Positions 62,201-64,000 of a DNA stretch of 64,000 nucleotides are shown here, piece by piece. Position 1 is the first letter of the stretch; each line of letters opens with the position of its first letter. Origin of the DNA: Candidatus Zixiibacteriota bacterium (GTDB lineage: Bacteria > Zixibacteria > MSB-5A5 > GN15 > FEB-12). The stretch covers positions 558,001 through 622,000 of the forward strand of contig JAGNLV010000002.1 in NCBI GenBank assembly GCA_017999435.1. The letters run 5' to 3'. Below the pieces are notes generated by a model. The model was not told the DNA's origin. It did no database searches and saw nothing but the letters and a program-made list of their open reading frames with translations. Both the position numbers and the translations under genes were made by a program.

Positions 62201-63213
62201 GCGGGATGCACGTTTTCGAAATCTGGATCATCGCCTTCTTCACGCTGGCGCTGTTCTCCTTCCTCTACAAGGACAACCCGATCTACCGGTTCGCCGAGCA
62301 CATTTTTGCCGGGCTGTCGGCCGGCTACTACGTGGGGCTGATCTGGCACACCGTTATTCTCCAGCAGTTGTGGAACCCGATTTTGGGCGGCCGCTGGCTG
62401 CTGGTGATCCCGGGTCTGCTCGGGGCGCTGATGTTCGCCCGGTTTTCGTCCAAGAAGGCGTGGATATCGCGGACGCCGCTGGCGTTTGTGATGGCGGTTA
62501 CGGCCGGGATTTTCCTGATCTCGCAACTGCACGGCCTCGTGCTGCCGCAGGTGCAGGACACCATGCTGCCCAAGACCGAGGCGGTTCTGGTTGATTCGAC
62601 GGCCTACGAGGAGCAGGCGGACCGGCTCGTGATCACCGACAGCCTCGCCGCGCCCGGAGCGCCGGCGACGGCCGGCAGCGTGACGGTGAGCAAGCCGGAG
62701 GTCGCACGGACCGGGACCGACAGCGTGGTGATCAGCGCCACGTTTCGCGACCCGGCGCAGCCGCCGGTCGAGCGGGTGGCGTTCACCCTGAAGCTGCGGC
62801 TCCCGGACGACAAGACGCAGAAGGCGCTGGTGGTGAACGCGACCACGCGGACGCCGGGGGTGACGATCGCCGCGGGCGGCGGGGGCGTGTACACGGCCAG
62901 CTATGTCTACCGTCCGGACTCCACCCGGGCCCCCGGCCCCTACGACATCTCATTTCAGGCGTACCGCGTCGACCACGAGGTCATGCTCACCCTGCTCGTG
63001 CTGCTGGGTGTGATCACGACGCTGATCTATTTCTACTTTTCCAAGGAGCACACGGGCGCGCTCGGGGTGGCGGCCCGGATCGGCATCTGGTTTATCATGA
63101 TCGGCTTCGGCGCGCACTTCGGCTATACCGTCATGGGGCGCGTGTCGCTGCTGATCGGGCGGGTCCAGTTCCTCCTCGAGGACTGGATCGGGACGCTGAC
63201 TTCACTCTTCTGA
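62197..63213 (+). CDS. Membrane protein with Ig-like extracytoplasmic insert, DUF6754 operon
   Basis: A 338-residue protein. Three membrane segments at the N-terminus (about 5-22, 62-80, 92-112) and two to three at the C-terminus (about 265-285, 295-320) flank a beta-rich region of ~140 residues (SVTVSKPEVARTGTDSVVISATF... VERVAFTLKLRLPD... GPYDISFQAYRVD) that reads like an immunoglobulin-type fold. The start ATG 62197 lies inside the preceding gene. No family recognised. Confidence 0.8.
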   Translation: MSGMHVFEIWIIAFFTLALFSFLYKDNPIYRFAEHIFAGLSAGYYVGLIWHTVILQQLWNPILGGRWLLVIPGLLGALMFARFSSKKAWISRTPLAFVMAVTAGIFLISQLHGLVLPQVQDTMLPKTEAVLVDSTAYEEQADRLVITDSLAAPGAPATAGSVTVSKPEVARTGTDSVVISATFRDPAQPPVERVAFTLKLRLPDDKTQKALVVNATTRTPGVTIAAGGGGVYTASYVYRPDSTRAPGPYDISFQAYRVDHEVMLTLLVLLGVITTLIYFYFSKEHTGALGVAARIGIWFIMIGFGAHFGYTVMGRVSLLIGRVQFLLEDWIGTLTSLF

Positions 63214-63224
63214 TATCACGGGTT

Positions 63225-64000
63225 ATGCGATCAAGACCGAGAGAATCTTTGTTTTCGCGGGCGGGCGCGGGTGTGCTCGCGGCGGCGGTGATTTTCCTCG
63301 CCTGCAGCGGGGAGTACGACGGCGCAAAACCGGCGTACGACACGGCGCGCAATCCCGGCCAATTCCCGCCGCCGGCGACGGCGCTCCTGGACGACCTCGA
63401 GGCGGGGCGGCTGCGCGGCTACGACGAGACCACAGAGCGGTTCGCCGATCTCTACACGGCCCACCCGGCGCTCTTGGGCGACCCGGGCTGGTCCGGGGTG
63501 ATTGACCGGCTCGGTCTCCGGCTGACCTGGCGGGGGGACCAACTGGTGCGGGAGGGGCTCCTCCAGTACGCCGCGGCGGCCGACCTGTACCGGCTGGCCG
63601 CGCAGACGCGGCCGAAAGACAGCCTGCTGTCCGAGCGCGCCGAGCTGTTCGCCGCGTGGCAGGAGGCGGTCGGCCGCGGGGCGGTGGACCCGGTTTGTCT
63701 CGCGGCCCCGGGTCGGGGCGGGGCGGCCGAGAAGCTCGAGGCTCTGACCGGTTTCGCGCTGGCCGGCGCCCGGCAATTCCGGTTTGCGGAGCAGTATCTC
63801 GCCGCCGCGCTGTTTGACCGGGCGACGCTCGACAGCCTGAGGCGTGCGGAAGCGGCGGGGCCGACGGCGGCCGAGCGCGCCCTGCGCGCCGCGCTCGGCG
63901 CGGGGCCGAGTCCCGCCGACCCGCCGCTGGCGAGTTTCCGGCAACCCGCCGTCGACCTCATCGCCGTCCGCCTCACCCCTGCGGCGGCGGACAGCTTTTG
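63225..64000 (+). CDS. Lipoprotein of the DUF6754 operon (3' end outside window)
   Basis: The frame opens at ATG 63225, 11 nt after the previous stop, and stays open to the window end (258 codons seen). A basic start and hydrophobic stretch end in a lipobox (IFLAC). The mature part is Ala/Leu/Arg-rich helix (LLDDLEAGRLRGYDETTERFADLYTAHPALL; LLQYAAAADLYRLAAQTRP) reminiscent of TPR-like repeats. Because it is cut, the length and any C-terminal domain are unknown. It belongs to the same transcription unit as the four upstream membrane genes. Confidence 0.75.
   Translation, partial: MRSRPRESLFSRAGAGVLAAAVIFLACSGEYDGAKPAYDTARNPGQFPPPATALLDDLEAGRLRGYDETTERFADLYTAHPALLGDPGWSGVIDRLGLRLTWRGDQLVREGLLQYAAAADLYRLAAQTRPKDSLLSERAELFAAWQEAVGRGAVDPVCLAAPGRGGAAEKLEALTGFALAGARQFRFAEQYLAAALFDRATLDSLRRAEAAGPTAAERALRAALGAGPSPADPPLASFRQPAVDLIAVRLTPAAADSF

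Overview
The window is mostly a GC-rich bacterial chromosome with short intergenic gaps and frequent ATGA-type overlaps. Three adjacent exported proteins (46.3-49.9 kb) end in the Y/N-P-N-P-F-N-P type C-terminal domain (FlgD-like / secretion-sorting). One also carries a dockerin-like pair of repeats. Together with a DUF6754-type membrane operon and a clade II nitrous oxide reductase cluster, this points to an uncultivated member of the FCB superphylum (Zixibacteria-like; Gemmatimonadota, Latescibacterota or KSB1 are alternatives). This placement is inference; no rRNA gene is present.

Layout. 0-7.0 kb: nos cluster (nosZ, cut by the window start; a membrane protein; nosL, nosD, nosF, nosY), ending in a heme-copper oxidase subunit I homologue that keeps the heme ligands but has lost the CuB site. 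7.0-8.8 kb: a convergent pair of probable sensor/redox proteins (DUF1858-DUF2249 and DUF438-hemerythrin-PAS). 9.2-13.5 kb: a glycine-rich small protein, a DUF853 (YjgR-like) ATPase, a periplasmic coiled-coil protein and a leucine-rich-repeat lipoprotein. 13.5-17.4 kb: SERCA-type Ca2+ ATPase and galT. 18.0-20.8 kb: a Fur/PerR-type regulator followed by katG. 21.0-25 kb: a methyltransferase and two tandem Cys-type Ntn hydrolases.

25-36 kb is a visibly AT-richer island. It holds single genes in both orientations, separated by five copies of a ~100-110 bp intergenic repeat that all point the same way. This is the architecture of a gene-cassette array, although the repeat lacks canonical attC ends. 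Its right side has a truncated serine hydrolase, a decayed tyrosine recombinase fragment, a uracil-DNA-glycosylase-family gene and then tRNA-Asp and tRNA-Val.

36.4-45.7 kb returns to GC-rich core: phosphomannomutase/phosphoglucomutase, a double-receiver response regulator, a penicillin-acylase-family protein, a sugar-nucleotide gene pair behind a TPR lipoprotein, and a DUF4416 protein. 45.7-50 kb: a promoter with a long leader (containing a small ORF and a perfect stem-loop) drives three secreted proteins. 50-55 kb: murA and a large gluzincin/TolB-repeat/beta-barrel surface protein. 55-58.3 kb: a Lon-family protease and tRNA-Glu. 59.8-64 kb: a five-gene envelope operon of unknown function headed by a DUF6754-type protein, with its last gene cut by the window end.

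The observations most worth following are the CuB-less oxidase homologue inside the nos cluster, the repeat-delimited cassette-like island, and the DUF6754 operon.
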